A stretch of DNA of 64,000 nt from Pseudomonas sp. S30 (GCF_016518545.1 NZ_JACVTO010000011.1:110586-174585), one strand, 5' to 3'. Counted from the first letter of the stretch, positions 36,269 through 45,006 are shown. The notes: generated from the letters alone by a model not told the origin. Translations and numbers: made by a program.

Positions 36269-36299
36269 AAAACGCCCCGACTGGTTCGGGGCGTTTTGT
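36269..36299. terminator. Bidirectional intrinsic terminator between fabB and the convergent membrane-protein gene
   Basis: AAAACGCCCCGA-CTGG-TTCGGGGCGTTTT is a perfect stem of at least eight GC-rich pairs flanked by A and T runs, so it can end transcription from fabB (plus) and from the gene at 36302 (minus). It begins 17 bases after the fabB stop. Confidence 0.92.
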
Positions 36300-36301
36300 T
36301 T

Positions 36302-37045
36302 TCAGCGCGTTTCGCGCAGACGGCGCAAGCGGCGCCGCTGGCCCACGCAGATGTAGGCCAGGATCAGCAACGCAAATCCCAGCCCGGCAGCGCCGGCGAT
36401 CAGCCACTGGCCATACCGGGCCATCTGCGCCTGGAAACCACTGACCTCACGCACGAACTGCAGGCGCGCCGGGCCATCGGCGTGAACGACGCTGATACCG
36501 CCTTGAGTGATCTGGGAAAAATCGGCGTCGAAGTACACCCACACCCGGCACACGCCCCCAGCCTCGATGCTGGGAATCTGAATGATGTTGGTGGCCTTTT
36601 CGGGGATGCTGTCATCGCCGGCATCGTCGCGCACCTGCACCAGCCCCTTGGCTGGCAAACGGATGTACACCTGGCTGAGCGGCTTGTCGCTGGTATTGCG
36701 CAGCGTCAGGAACAGACCGGTGCGATGATCCACCAGGCCCGCTTCGAACGGTTTGGCGAACAACTGCATGTAGGGTGTCTGCGCCTGGGTCACCAGCGCT
36801 TCGACCTGATCACGGTTCAACGCCCCCTTGGCCACCGCCTCCACGCCTGCGAACAGCCGCTCGTACTTGAGCTGCTCGCGGGCCTGGCCGATGCGCTCGT
36901 TGAACTGGCTGGGGTAGGTCAACGCCTGGTAGGCGATGGACGCCTCCAGACCGCGATCATCCTTGAACGACATGTACACCGCCGTGACGGCACCTGCGAC
37001 GACCAGCAGACCTGCGAGGGTTTTCCCGACTTTTTCCCAGCTCAC
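36302..37045 (-). CDS. Membrane-anchored protein of unknown function
   Basis: A 247-residue protein with one helix near each end (about 8-26, LAGLLVVAGAVTAVYMSF, and 214-236, WLIAGAAGLGFALLILAYI) and a basic tail (RRRLRRLRETR). The segment between, of about 185 residues, probably lies in the periplasm and ends in a beta-rich stretch (TGLFLTLRNTSDKPLSQVYIRLP, VCRVWVYFDADFSQIT). I do not recognise the family. It is convergent with fabB across the shared terminator and is separated from codA by a hairpin. Confidence 0.65.
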   Translation of the reverse strand: MSWEKVGKTLAGLLVVAGAVTAVYMSFKDDRGLEASIAYQALTYPSQFNERIGQAREQLKYERLFAGVEAVAKGALNRDQVEALVTQAQTPYMQLFAKPFEAGLVDHRTGLFLTLRNTSDKPLSQVYIRLPAKGLVQVRDDAGDDSIPEKATNIIQIPSIEAGGVCRVWVYFDADFSQITQGGISVVHADGPARLQFVREVSGFQAQMARYGQWLIAGAAGLGFALLILAYICVGQRRRLRRLRETR

Positions 37046-37107
37046 CTTGACGGTTCCTTATGACGCCGCATCCGCGGGCGAAGACCGGGGCCAAGCGTGC
37101 CAAGTAA

Positions 37108-37125
37108 CGCTTGCCGAGGCAAGCG
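37108..37125 (-). terminator. Terminator-like hairpin after codA
   Basis: On the minus strand CGCTTGCC-TC-GGCAAGCG forms a strong stem 21 bases after the codA stop, followed by TTACTTGG rather than a clean U-run. It probably ends or stabilises the codBA transcript. Confidence 0.5.
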
Positions 37126-37145
37126 CCAAGCACCCGAATCGCGCC

Positions 37146-38387
37146 TCAGGCGAAACGCTCGACCTGCGCCGGGGTGCGCCGCATGAGCACCTTGCCCGCA
37201 CGAATGGACACCAGCGCCTGCCCCTGACTACGCACCATTTCATAGTCATCGGCGGCCGACAGCACCAGCAGATTGGCCGGACGGCCGACCTCCAGGCCAT
37301 AGCGCTCGCCCAGGTTCAAGGTGCGCGCGCTGTTGTCGGTGATCAGATCCAGCGAACGCTGCAGGTCTTCGTAGCCGAGCATGTGGCAGATGTGCAGACC
37401 CGCTTCCAGCACGCGCAGGATATTGCCGTTGCCCAGCGGATACCACGGATCGACGATCGAGTCCTGGCCGAAACACACGTTCAGGCCAGCGCGGTCGAGC
37501 TCGGCCACGCGCGTCACGCCACGACGCTTCGGGAAGCTGTCGAAGCGTCCTTGCAGGTGAATGCTCTCGGTCGGACACGACACGAAGTTGATGCCCGACA
37601 TCTTCAATAGCCGGAACAGCTTGTAGCAATAGGCGTTGTCGTAGGACCCCATGGCGACCGTATGGCTGGCAGTCACACGCTCGCCCATGCCGCGCACCCG
37701 GGCCTCTTCGGCCAACACTTCGAGAAAGCGTGACTGCGGGTCGTCGGTCTCGTCACAATGCACATCCACCAGGCAGCCGGTGCGCTCGGCGAGGTCCATC
37801 AAAAATTTCACCGATGAAACGCCCTGGTCTCGGGTGTTCTCGAAATGGGGGATGCCGCCGACCACATCGGCGCCCAGGGCCACCGCCTCGGTCATCAACG
37901 CCCGCCCGTTGGCGTACGACTCGATGCCCTCCTGGGGAAAGGCGACGATCTGCAGATCGACCAGATGGCGGACTTCATCCCGCACCTCGACCATCGCCTT
38001 GAGCGCCACCAGGGTCGGATCGGTGACATCGACATGGGTGCGCACGTGCTGGATGCCGTGGTCCACCAGGCTGCCGATGGTTTTCTTGGCGCGCGCCTTG
38101 ATGTCTTCGTGGGTGGTGATAGCCTTGCGCTCGGCCCAGCATTCGATGCCTTCGAACAGCGTGCCGCTCATGTTCCAGCGCGGCTCACCGGCGGTGAGGG
38201 TCGCATCGAGATGAATGTGCGGCTCGATGAAGGGCGCCGTCACCAGGTTCTGTGCAGCGTCGATCCCCTCGCCCCCCAGCTCGGCGAGCACTCCGGCCTG
38301 AGGCGTGATGGCGGCGATGCGCTCGCCGTCCAGCTGAAGGCTGAACAGCCCGGGTTTGCCTCGCAGTCGGGCGTTGACGATGTTCAT
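37146..38387 (-). CDS. codA: Cytosine deaminase
   Basis: A 413-residue amidohydrolase that converts cytosine to uracil and ammonia. Metal and active-site motifs are visible: FIEPHIHLDAT (two metal His), VDVHCDETDD, ASHTVAMGSY and GQDSIVDPWYPLG, all as in E. coli CodA. It starts four bases after the PucR-type regulator gene, which itself overlaps codB, so the three form one operon for using cytosine as nitrogen source. Confidence 0.95.
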   Translation of the reverse strand: MNIVNARLRGKPGLFSLQLDGERIAAITPQAGVLAELGGEGIDAAQNLVTAPFIEPHIHLDATLTAGEPRWNMSGTLFEGIECWAERKAITTHEDIKARAKKTIGSLVDHGIQHVRTHVDVTDPTLVALKAMVEVRDEVRHLVDLQIVAFPQEGIESYANGRALMTEAVALGADVVGGIPHFENTRDQGVSSVKFLMDLAERTGCLVDVHCDETDDPQSRFLEVLAEEARVRGMGERVTASHTVAMGSYDNAYCYKLFRLLKMSGINFVSCPTESIHLQGRFDSFPKRRGVTRVAELDRAGLNVCFGQDSIVDPWYPLGNGNILRVLEAGLHICHMLGYEDLQRSLDLITDNSARTLNLGERYGLEVGRPANLLVLSAADDYEMVRSQGQALVSIRAGKVLMRRTPAQVERFA

Positions 38388-38391
38388 GTGA

Positions 38392-39609
38392 TCACTCCTT
38401 GCCTTGGCTTTCGCCCATGCGCCAGATCAGCAGCGCGACTGAGGCATTCATGCGGAAATACGGATCATCGAGCGACTGTCCGCTCAACTGCTCGATGCGT
38501 TGAATACGTTGGATGATGGTGTTGCGGTGCACGCCCAGGGACTGCGCGGCCTGAACGCCGTTACCCTGCGCCTTGAGCAGTGCATCGAGGGTCTGGATGA
38601 GCATGTCCGGGTGCTTGCGACCCTTTTCGAGCAAGGCGCCCAGGGTCTGCTCGACAAAGCTGTCGATCAGCGAACGATCGGCGATCCCTTGCAGCAGACG
38701 CAGTACCCCAAGCTCGCTGAAATCGCACCATCCGATCGCCGGGCGCAGGCTGCGCGCCACCTCGAGTGCCTGGCGCGCCTCGCCCAGCGCCTGACGGTAA
38801 CTGGCGCACCCTTGTGCGAGGCTGGACAGGCCCATGACCACGTGCAACCCGTCCACCGCACGGGACAGTTGGCGATGCAGCGCGACCAGGCTCGCACGCA
38901 GCCCCGGTGAGTCCGGCAGCAACAGCACCGCCAGCTCACCGGGCAACTGGGCCATGACCGCGCCGGACTGCCGCTCGCACCACGCCTGCAACTGCTCATC
39001 GAGCCTTTGCCGGGCACGCTGCCAGGTCCGCTCGGCCTGATTGGGCGAGTGGCGCTCGAACAGCTCGGCAGGTGCACCGAGCCGCAGGGCAAGGACGCGC
39101 CGGGGCTCGTCCAGTGCAAGTTGCAGGTGACCGGCGCGCTGACGGACGATGGCCAGGCTGGGATAGTCGCCGGTCAGCAACTGGCCGAGCAGATCGTCGC
39201 GCGAGCGGCGCCATTGCTCGCCCTGCACCAGCGCCGTTCCGATCAGGTGAGTCACCACCACCATTTTCAAGGCGTAGGGCTGTTCGATCAGGGGCATCCC
39301 GAGTTGCTCGGCCCGTTCGACCACGGCAGCCGGGATCTGCTGGATGAAGCTGCCGCCGGTGAGGATCACCAACCCGGCGATACCGACCGCGTCGCCATCC
39401 TCGAGCAGGCTCAGCAAATTGCCCTGGCCACGCGGATGGTTGATGCCGGTGACGAACACCAGCTCGCCACCCATCACCCATTCGGCGATGCCCTCGTTTT
39501 CCGCCACGTAAGGCCAGCGTACCCGCCGCTGCAACTGCTGCGCACCGGCGCGCAAAGTCATCGCTTCCAGCCCGGGCAGCGCCAGCAATTGCTCCAGCGA
39601 CAGGCTCAT
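38392..39609 (-). CDS. PucR-family transcriptional regulator in the cytosine operon
   Basis: A 405-residue PucR-type regulator: N-terminal purine-catabolism domain (LALPGLEAMTLRAG, VTGINHPRGQGNLLSLL), a GGDEF-like central fold, and a C-terminal HTH_30 with LGVHRNTIIQRIQRIEQLSG. The start at 39609 overlaps the codB stop (ATGA), so the regulator is translated with the permease; the longer frame upstream is within codB. PucR-type proteins control purine and related nitrogen-compound catabolism, so it probably responds to cytosine or a product and acts on its own operon. Confidence 0.88.
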   Translation of the reverse strand: MSLSLEQLLALPGLEAMTLRAGAQQLQRRVRWPYVAENEGIAEWVMGGELVFVTGINHPRGQGNLLSLLEDGDAVGIAGLVILTGGSFIQQIPAAVVERAEQLGMPLIEQPYALKMVVVTHLIGTALVQGEQWRRSRDDLLGQLLTGDYPSLAIVRQRAGHLQLALDEPRRVLALRLGAPAELFERHSPNQAERTWQRARQRLDEQLQAWCERQSGAVMAQLPGELAVLLLPDSPGLRASLVALHRQLSRAVDGLHVVMGLSSLAQGCASYRQALGEARQALEVARSLRPAIGWCDFSELGVLRLLQGIADRSLIDSFVEQTLGALLEKGRKHPDMLIQTLDALLKAQGNGVQAAQSLGVHRNTIIQRIQRIEQLSGQSLDDPYFRMNASVALLIWRMGESQGKE

Positions 39610-40865
39610 GTCCGGGCCTGGTTGGCCGGGCGAGCGCGCGCCTGCACGCGCAACACCAGGATGTAGCACAGAGCCGACGCGCCGATTCCCACCAGCGGTG
39701 CCACCCATGGCGAGCAGTAGGCCAGCACCGCGCCCACGGCATAGGCGAACAACCCGGCCGCGTTGTAGCGCGGCAGATCCACCGACGTCAGGGTCGGGTA
39801 CTGGCCGCGATGGCGATACCAGAAGTCGGCCATGATCACACCGCCGATCGGAGGAATGACCGACCCCAGCAGCACCAGGAACGGAATCAGCCACTCGTAC
39901 ATACCGCCGATCGCCAGCAGGATGCCCAGCCCGGCCGCGACCAGCGTGGCCGTGCGCCGGCGCTCGCTGCGCAGCAGATGACAGCTGGCGGCGGCGACGT
40001 TGTAGAGCGTCGGCCCCTGGATCGTCCACAGATTCAGGCACAGCATCACGACTGCGGCGAACGACAATCCTTGCAGCATCATCACCTCGACGATGTCGGC
40101 CTGCTGGTACACCATGGCGCACCAGGCCCCCGCCACGACCATCAGACCGTTGCCCAACAGGAAGGCCACCACGCTGGCGGTCACTGCAATTTGTCCGCTG
40201 CGCGACAGGCGAGTCCAGTTGGTCGCCTGCGTGGCGCCACTGGCGAAGGTGCCGAAGACCATGGTCACGGCGGCCGAGAAGCTCAGGGTCTCGTGGGGCA
40301 TCACCGCCAGCAGGCCGGCAAGGCCACCGGCCTGGCGGGTGGCAATGACCATCGAGATCACCAGCAGGACGAACATCAGCGGCACCGAAATCCGCGAGAG
40401 CCCGTTCAATCCTCGGAAGCCGATGATGGCGGTGATGCTGAAGCCCAGTCCGAACAGCACCATCAGCGGCAGCGTGTAGCCATCGGACAACCCCAGCAGC
40501 TTGACCAGCACGATGGCCACCGTCGCGGTGCCCCAGGCATACCACCCCAGTTCAGCGAAACCCAGCAGCACGTCGGACAACCGGCTGCCCGCTTCGCCGA
40601 AACAGAACCGTCCCATCAACACGGTGTTCAGACCGCTGCGCGAAGCGATGAACGCCAGGCCCGCGGCATAGAGTGCCAACAGGGTATTGCCAAGGGCGGC
40701 AATCCACAGCATGTCGACGAAATCGAAGGCCATGCCCAGCTTGCCCCCTGCGAACATGGTGCCGGTGAAGAACGTGAAACTGAACAGCACCGTGGCAATG
40801 GGCAGCAGGCCTTTACGCGCATTGGCAGGGGCTTCGGTCAAGGGGAATTCGCCGGTTGAGCTCAT
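39606..40865 (-). CDS. codB: Cytosine permease
   Basis: A 419-residue NCS1-family transporter with about 12 helices. Family blocks include FTFFTGTMFAGGKLG, FCFGEAGSRLSD, FGTFASGATQATNWTRLSRS and PPIGGVIMADFW. It imports cytosine by proton symport. The start at 40865 is preferred over one 40 residues upstream because the conserved N-terminal region begins there and a sigma-54-type promoter lies 37 bases before it, which the longer form would overlap. Confidence 0.92.
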   Translation of the reverse strand: MSSTGEFPLTEAPANARKGLLPIATVLFSFTFFTGTMFAGGKLGMAFDFVDMLWIAALGNTLLALYAAGLAFIASRSGLNTVLMGRFCFGEAGSRLSDVLLGFAELGWYAWGTATVAIVLVKLLGLSDGYTLPLMVLFGLGFSITAIIGFRGLNGLSRISVPLMFVLLVISMVIATRQAGGLAGLLAVMPHETLSFSAAVTMVFGTFASGATQATNWTRLSRSGQIAVTASVVAFLLGNGLMVVAGAWCAMVYQQADIVEVMMLQGLSFAAVVMLCLNLWTIQGPTLYNVAAASCHLLRSERRRTATLVAAGLGILLAIGGMYEWLIPFLVLLGSVIPPIGGVIMADFWYRHRGQYPTLTSVDLPRYNAAGLFAYAVGAVLAYCSPWVAPLVGIGASALCYILVLRVQARARPANQART

Positions 40866-40901
40866 GATGAAACAGTCCTGGTTGAGTGCTTCAGCAGGTA
40901 G

Positions 40902-40917
40902 AGCAAGATGCGGGCCG
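40902..40917 (-). promoter_or_regulatory. Sigma-54 (RpoN) promoter of the codB operon
   Basis: On the minus strand CGGCCCG-CATC-TTGCT matches the RpoN consensus TGGCACG-N4-TTGCW with two substitutions and keeps the invariant GG and GC separated by ten bases. It lies 37 bases upstream of the codB start. Nitrogen control of a cytosine operon by RpoN fits the pathway, since deamination releases ammonia. Confidence 0.65.
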
Positions 40918-40969
40918 GATCCCGATTGCGTCCAGGCGCCGAAAAACCGGGCGGATTCGATCACCATCG

Positions 40970-40984
40970 TGTGCAACCTGCACA
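40970..40984. promoter_or_regulatory. Perfect dyad upstream of the codB promoter
   Basis: TGTGCA-ACC-TGCACA is a perfect inverted repeat about 55-80 bases upstream of the RpoN-type promoter, an enhancer-like position. It may bind the PucR-type regulator. It is not the NtrC arrangement TGCAC...GTGCA. Confidence 0.5.
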
Positions 40985-41065
40985 ATGACTAGCGAAAACG
41001 AGCGAGCAGAGTGGGCGTTATAGCCTGTTTTGGGGCGCGCGTGCACCTTCGCGTGTCACTCGGGA

Positions 41066-41572
41066 TCAGCTTCGAGCGGTGTCGTTCAGAACACGCGCGA
41101 TGTGCTGATCCAGGTCGATGCCCTTCTGCGCGGCGATCGCCATCGCAAGGGCCCAACGCGCCCGGTCTCGGCGAAATACGGCATAGCGCTTTAGGGCCTG
41201 TCGGTGACGTCGAGTGTTGAGAATCAGCAATCCCGCCAGTGGCACCAGGACCGACAGTGAGAAAACGACGGGCTGCTCAGCTCTGCCGGCACCCGCCAGG
41301 CTGGTGAATAGGCAGGCCAGCAAAACCAGGACGTTGAGCCCTACCCCCCACCGGTGTCCGCGGGTGACGAGCCTGAGGGCGATGCCCACCAACAGCGCGC
41401 CAATCAGGGTTGCACCGAAGGCGATCTGCAGCGTCTGCTCGTGACCTCGCCAGGTGCTGGGCGCTGCTCGAACCAGCGCCAGTGTCAGAGCACCAAGGGC
41501 CAACAGGTGTGCCAGCAGCACGCACGCGCCGTACCGGCGCATGAAGGTGATGGTCTCGCGTGTATTGAGCAT
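41066..41572 (-). CDS. Four-helix inner-membrane protein of unknown function
   Basis: A 168-residue protein with four hydrophobic helices (about residues 13-33, 48-67, 76-93 and 101-118) and a basic cytoplasmic tail of about 45 residues (RRHRQALKRYAVFRRDRARWALAMAIAAQKGIDLDQHIARV). Family not recognised. GGGAGG lies eight bases upstream of the ATG at 41572, which is preferred to the ATG at 41590. It is separated from codB by about 200 bases and divergent from nothing; the DUF3077-like gene lies upstream on the same strand. Confidence 0.6.
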   Translation of the reverse strand: MLNTRETITFMRRYGACVLLAHLLALGALTLALVRAAPSTWRGHEQTLQIAFGATLIGALLVGIALRLVTRGHRWGVGLNVLVLLACLFTSLAGAGRAEQPVVFSLSVLVPLAGLLILNTRRHRQALKRYAVFRRDRARWALAMAIAAQKGIDLDQHIARVLNDTARS

Positions 41573-41716
41573 CCCGGTCGCCTCCCCCATCGCTCATCGT
41601 GCCTAGAGGATAGTGTAACCGCCCAGCCCAAGCGGGCGCTCTGGAAGCAGTGAGAGATCGATCGCAGGAACAGCAGCGGTCCCGCCGCAATGGCCAGTGG
41701 CCCTCGCCCCAGGCGT

Positions 41717-42031
41717 TCAGACCGTGGGCACATCCCCTTGAGGCGGCTCGCCGCGCAGGCTCGCCAGTTGCCCGTCGATCATCGCCTTGGTCATGCCACT
41801 GAGGTAATAAGTGGCACGCATCAACGGGGCGGATTCGCTGGGATGGTTGATGGCGCGACGCGTGATTTCGGTCACGCAACTCATGATGGCGGAAATCTCC
41901 ATGAGCGCGTCCTTGGCTGGCAGGCCGGGTATGGCCTGTACCCAGTTCATGCGCGGCCTTCGCTGCAGGCGGTCGATACCGCTGACCACCTTGAGGCCCG
42001 GCCCTTTGCTGGATTGATCGTCGTGGGACAT
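41717..42031 (-). CDS. DUF3077-like small protein
   Basis: A 104-residue protein. The core WVQAIPGLPAKDALMEISAI and YYLSGMTKAMIDGQLASL follow the pattern I associate with the Pseudomonas DUF3077 family (PGIPAxDALxxAS, then YLxxMAKAL). No function is known for that family. AGGAGG lies five bases before the ATG at 42031; a longer in-frame start adds 33 residues without resemblance to anything. Confidence 0.6.
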   Translation of the reverse strand: MSHDDQSSKGPGLKVVSGIDRLQRRPRMNWVQAIPGLPAKDALMEISAIMSCVTEITRRAINHPSESAPLMRATYYLSGMTKAMIDGQLASLRGEPPQGDVPTV

Positions 42032-42382
42032 ATCGCCTCCTGAGGTGATTGGAAAAAGAGCTCGCCACCTCCGCACGCCTGACACGACCAGACCCACGCG
42101 ACCCGGCGTGCGTCTCTGCCCGTGGGCCATGTCAGGCGAACGGAGGCAGCGAGCAGTCAGAGCCTAGGAGCAGCGCCGCGTCCGCGCAATGGCGCCACAC
42201 GGGGAAACCCCACCCCTAGGAAAGACCTTACGCAACACTCGGAAGATTCTCGGGATCACCCCCAGATTCCTCGAAAACCTGAGTGAAAAGCACACGGATG
42301 GAACGTCGCCTGCCCTCGAACCTCACAGACTAATGCAGGGCGAATGCCGCGCTGCCCGACGGAGATCCGAAGGACTGCCCCT
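42032..42382. promoter_or_regulatory. 351-base intergenic region upstream of the DJ-1/PfpI gene
   Basis: No gene seen. GAACGT-N16-TCACA at 42301-42327, 56 bases before the downstream ATG, loosely fits the envelope-stress sigma factor (AlgU) pattern GAACTT-N16-TCTGA. The upstream half also carries the promoter for the DUF3077-like gene in the other direction, which could not be pinned down. Confidence 0.3.
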
Positions 42383-43078
42383 ATGAAAAATATCTTGATG
42401 GTGCTGACATCCCACGACCAACTCGGTGATACCGGTAAGCCCACCGGTTTCTGGCTGGAAGAGTTCGCTGCACCCTACTACGTGTTCATCGACGCACAGG
42501 CGCAGATCACGCTCGCCTCGCCCAAGGGCGGGCAACCGCCGCTGGATCCGAAGAGCGACGAGCCCGATGCCCAGACCGAGGCCACGCGCCGCTTCCAGGG
42601 CGACACCCAGGCGCAGATGGCCCTGGCCGATACCGTTCCACTGCACGAGATCGACCCCTACGATTTCGATGCCGTGTTCTATCCCGGCGGTCACGGCCCG
42701 CTCTGGGACCTGGCCCAGGACAAGCATTCGATCACCCTGCTGGAAACCCTGTATGCCTCCAACAAGCCGATTGCGGCCGTGTGCCATGCTCCTGGGGTGT
42801 TCAAGCAGGCCAAGACCCCCTCGGGCGATTCGATCGTCAAAGGCAAGCGCGTGACCGGCTTCAGCAACAGCGAGGAATACGCCGTCGGGCTGACCCAGGT
42901 GGTGCCGTTCCTGGTTCAGGACGTGCTCGAGGCCAACGGTGGCGAATACTCCAAAGGTGCCGACTGGGCCAGTTACGTGGTCGAAGACGAGCACCTGATC
43001 ACCGGGCAGAACCCGGCTTCGTCGGAGGCGGCCGCCAAGGCCCTGCTCGACCGATTGGCCGAGGAACCCGGAGCCTGA
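42383..43078 (+). CDS. DJ-1/PfpI superfamily protein (class I glutamine-amidotransferase-like)
   Basis: A 231-residue protein of the DJ-1/PfpI superfamily, closest in pattern to the HchA/Hsp31-like group with a cap insertion. The nucleophilic-elbow cysteine is Cys134 in AVCHAPG, the conserved glutamate lies in TGFWLEEF (about 26), and DAVFYPGGHGPLWDL is the second family block. Members act as glyoxalase III/deglycase-type or chaperone proteins in aldehyde stress; which applies here cannot be said. AGGA lies nine bases before the ATG at 42383, and an upstream in-frame start adds 13 residues. Confidence 0.87.
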   Translation: MKNILMVLTSHDQLGDTGKPTGFWLEEFAAPYYVFIDAQAQITLASPKGGQPPLDPKSDEPDAQTEATRRFQGDTQAQMALADTVPLHEIDPYDFDAVFYPGGHGPLWDLAQDKHSITLLETLYASNKPIAAVCHAPGVFKQAKTPSGDSIVKGKRVTGFSNSEEYAVGLTQVVPFLVQDVLEANGGEYSKGADWASYVVEDEHLITGQNPASSEAAAKALLDRLAEEPGA

Positions 43079-43144
43079 TCCGCACTGGCGCCGGGCCGGC
43101 CCCTAAGACCCGGCTCGGCGCCCATCAGGATTCGATGCGGCCGC

Positions 43145-44149
43145 TCATTTACCCTTGGGAAGGACCGCCAGAAAGTTATCCCGAGCGACCTTGCGCGCCA
43201 CCGCCTCGGGCAACGCATCCAGGAAGGCATCGAAACCATGCATCTGCTCACCGATGCTGGCGAACCGACCGACCACATCCGATCCCAACATGAATCGATC
43301 CGCGTAACGCTCCACCAAGGCCAGCCAAGCCTGGCGAGGCTTGCCTTGCTCGTCGAGCAGGTAAGGCTGGCGCATGCTCCAGGAGAGATCGATGTACAAG
43401 TTCGGATAGGTCTGCAGCAGGCGCTCCAGCGTCGGCAGGATGAAGTCCATCTGCTGCTGATGGCGATGGATCTCCAGGCTGGTACCCGCATGCGCCCAGA
43501 TGAAGCGGGTATGTGGATGATCACGTAGCGGCTCTTCGATCTCCGCCAGGTACAGCGGGTTTCGCTCACGCTTGGAGGTGATGTTGGAATGCACCAGCAC
43601 CGGCAGGTCACGCTCGGCCGCCAGGTGGTAGATCCGCGCCATCGCCTCGTTGTTGGCACGCGGCGTGTCGCCACTGGTCAGGGCGGTGAGGTCGTCATGG
43701 CGAGTGAAGATCTCGCCAATGCCCTGCCAGAAGTCAGGGTACAGCTCGAGCATGCGCTGCACATGGTTCACGGCATTCTTGTCCACAGGATTGATGCCCG
43801 ACAGAAACGGATGAAAGCGCTTGCGTTCAGACGTAGGGAGCGCTTGCAGGGCAGCGACCACATGGATGTCGGTGGCGCTGAACCAATAGGCTTCGGCGTC
43901 ATCCCCGGCATAGTAGCGCGGACGCTTGGGCTCGTCCTCGTGCCATTTCTTGGCGACCGGGATCCCGGAAATCATCGCGTGCTCGACGCCAGCCTCGTCC
44001 ATGGCCCGCAGCAGCGCCGGCATACCCTCGCTCTCCTGGAAGAAATCCACGTAGTGCAGGTGAGCATCGCTGTAGCGGTATTCGCGGGCCTGCGCCGCAG
44101 GGCTCAGGCTCGCGCCAACAAGAAGGAAAGCCAGTGCGCTGGCGAGCAT
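43145..44149 (-). CDS. Exported amidohydrolase-family protein (PF04909-like)
   Basis: A 334-residue protein with a signal peptide (LASALAFLLVGASLSPAAQARE). The mature part is a TIM-barrel metal hydrolase: DAHLHYVDFF at the first strand (metal His pair), LPVLVHSN, FIWAHAGTSLEIHRH and MLGSDVVGRFASIGE carry the expected His/Asp ligands of the amidohydrolase-2 family. Periplasmic substrate unknown. It runs on the strand opposite to the DJ-1 gene and converges with it. Confidence 0.83.
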   Translation of the reverse strand: MLASALAFLLVGASLSPAAQAREYRYSDAHLHYVDFFQESEGMPALLRAMDEAGVEHAMISGIPVAKKWHEDEPKRPRYYAGDDAEAYWFSATDIHVVAALQALPTSERKRFHPFLSGINPVDKNAVNHVQRMLELYPDFWQGIGEIFTRHDDLTALTSGDTPRANNEAMARIYHLAAERDLPVLVHSNITSKRERNPLYLAEIEEPLRDHPHTRFIWAHAGTSLEIHRHQQQMDFILPTLERLLQTYPNLYIDLSWSMRQPYLLDEQGKPRQAWLALVERYADRFMLGSDVVGRFASIGEQMHGFDAFLDALPEAVARKVARDNFLAVLPKGK

Positions 44150-44217
44150 GGTGCAGTGTCCTGGTGACGATCGGAACAGCGTAGACCGTCGCGACGATCC
44201 GATTGTTCACCCTGCGC

Positions 44218-44943
44218 TCACGCCTTGAACACTTCCTCGAGCAGATTGTACATCGAGCGGAAAGCACGCTCGGAGGTACGCCGATCGTACTGCATCTTGC
44301 CTGGCACATTGGCCGTGGGGTCGGTGAAGGAATGCGCCGCGCCGCCGTAGCTGGTCAATTGCCAGTCCACCTTGGCGGCGTTCATCTCCGCCTCGAACGC
44401 CGGCAATTGTTCGGCAGGCACCAGTGGGTCGGCGGCCCCGTGAAGCACCAGCACCGAGCCCTTGATACGCTTGCCGTCTTCAGGATCGGGGGTGTCGAGC
44501 GTGCCGTGGAAGGATACGGCGGCTTTGAGATCGGCACCGGCGCGAGCCAGCTCGAGCGCGCAGCAGCCACCGAAGCAGAAGCCGAATGCGCCCGCCTGGC
44601 CAGGGGTCAGCAGCGCCTTGGACTGACCGAGCAGTTGCGCCAGGGCCTCCTGCATGCGCTTGCGCAACTCGCCACGGTCATTTTTCAGCGGCATCATGGC
44701 CGCCCCGGCCTCCTCGGCATTCGACGGGCGTACACCCTGCCCGTACAGGTCGGCAAGCAAGACCACGTAGCCCTGCTCGGCCACTTCCCTGGCGGTGCGC
44801 TCGGCCACTTCGCCGATACCCATCCAGTTCGGTGCCATCACCAGCGCCGGGCGTGCCGCAGCACCGGGCTCGTAGACCAGGCGGCTTTCGTAGCTGCGCC
44901 CGGAAAGGTGATAGACCAACGACTCGACGATTACCTTGCTCAT
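44218..44943 (-). CDS. Dienelactone hydrolase family protein
   Basis: A 241-residue alpha/beta hydrolase of the DLH family. The nucleophile is a cysteine in GFCFGGCCALELA, the acid residue is in LVLHGAADPLVPAEQ, and the histidine in SYGGAAHSFTDPTAN. Such proteins hydrolyse dienelactones or related esters; no chlorocatechol genes are near, so a general esterase role is as likely. Two ATGs lie together; 44943 has GAGGA at the better spacing (seven bases), 44946 being the alternative. Confidence 0.87.
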   Translation of the reverse strand: MSKVIVESLVYHLSGRSYESRLVYEPGAAARPALVMAPNWMGIGEVAERTAREVAEQGYVVLLADLYGQGVRPSNAEEAGAAMMPLKNDRGELRKRMQEALAQLLGQSKALLTPGQAGAFGFCFGGCCALELARAGADLKAAVSFHGTLDTPDPEDGKRIKGSVLVLHGAADPLVPAEQLPAFEAEMNAAKVDWQLTSYGGAAHSFTDPTANVPGKMQYDRRTSERAFRSMYNLLEEVFKA

Positions 44944-44967
44944 CATGCATTCCTCAGGCTGTAGCAA

Positions 44968-44994
44968 AAGAAAAGCCCGCCGAAGCGGGCTTTG
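44968..44994 (-). terminator. Intrinsic terminator of htpG
   Basis: On the minus strand AAAGCCCGC-TTCG-GCGGGCTTT followed by TCTTTT forms a classic hairpin with U-tract, starting 13 bases after the htpG stop. Confidence 0.9.
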
Positions 44995-45006
44995 CGGTGC
45001 ATCACA

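Noticed and set aside
40970..40984. NtrC binding site at the codB dyad
   Set aside because: The half sites have the order GTGCA...TGCAC, opposite to the TGCAC...GTGCA of known NtrC sites.
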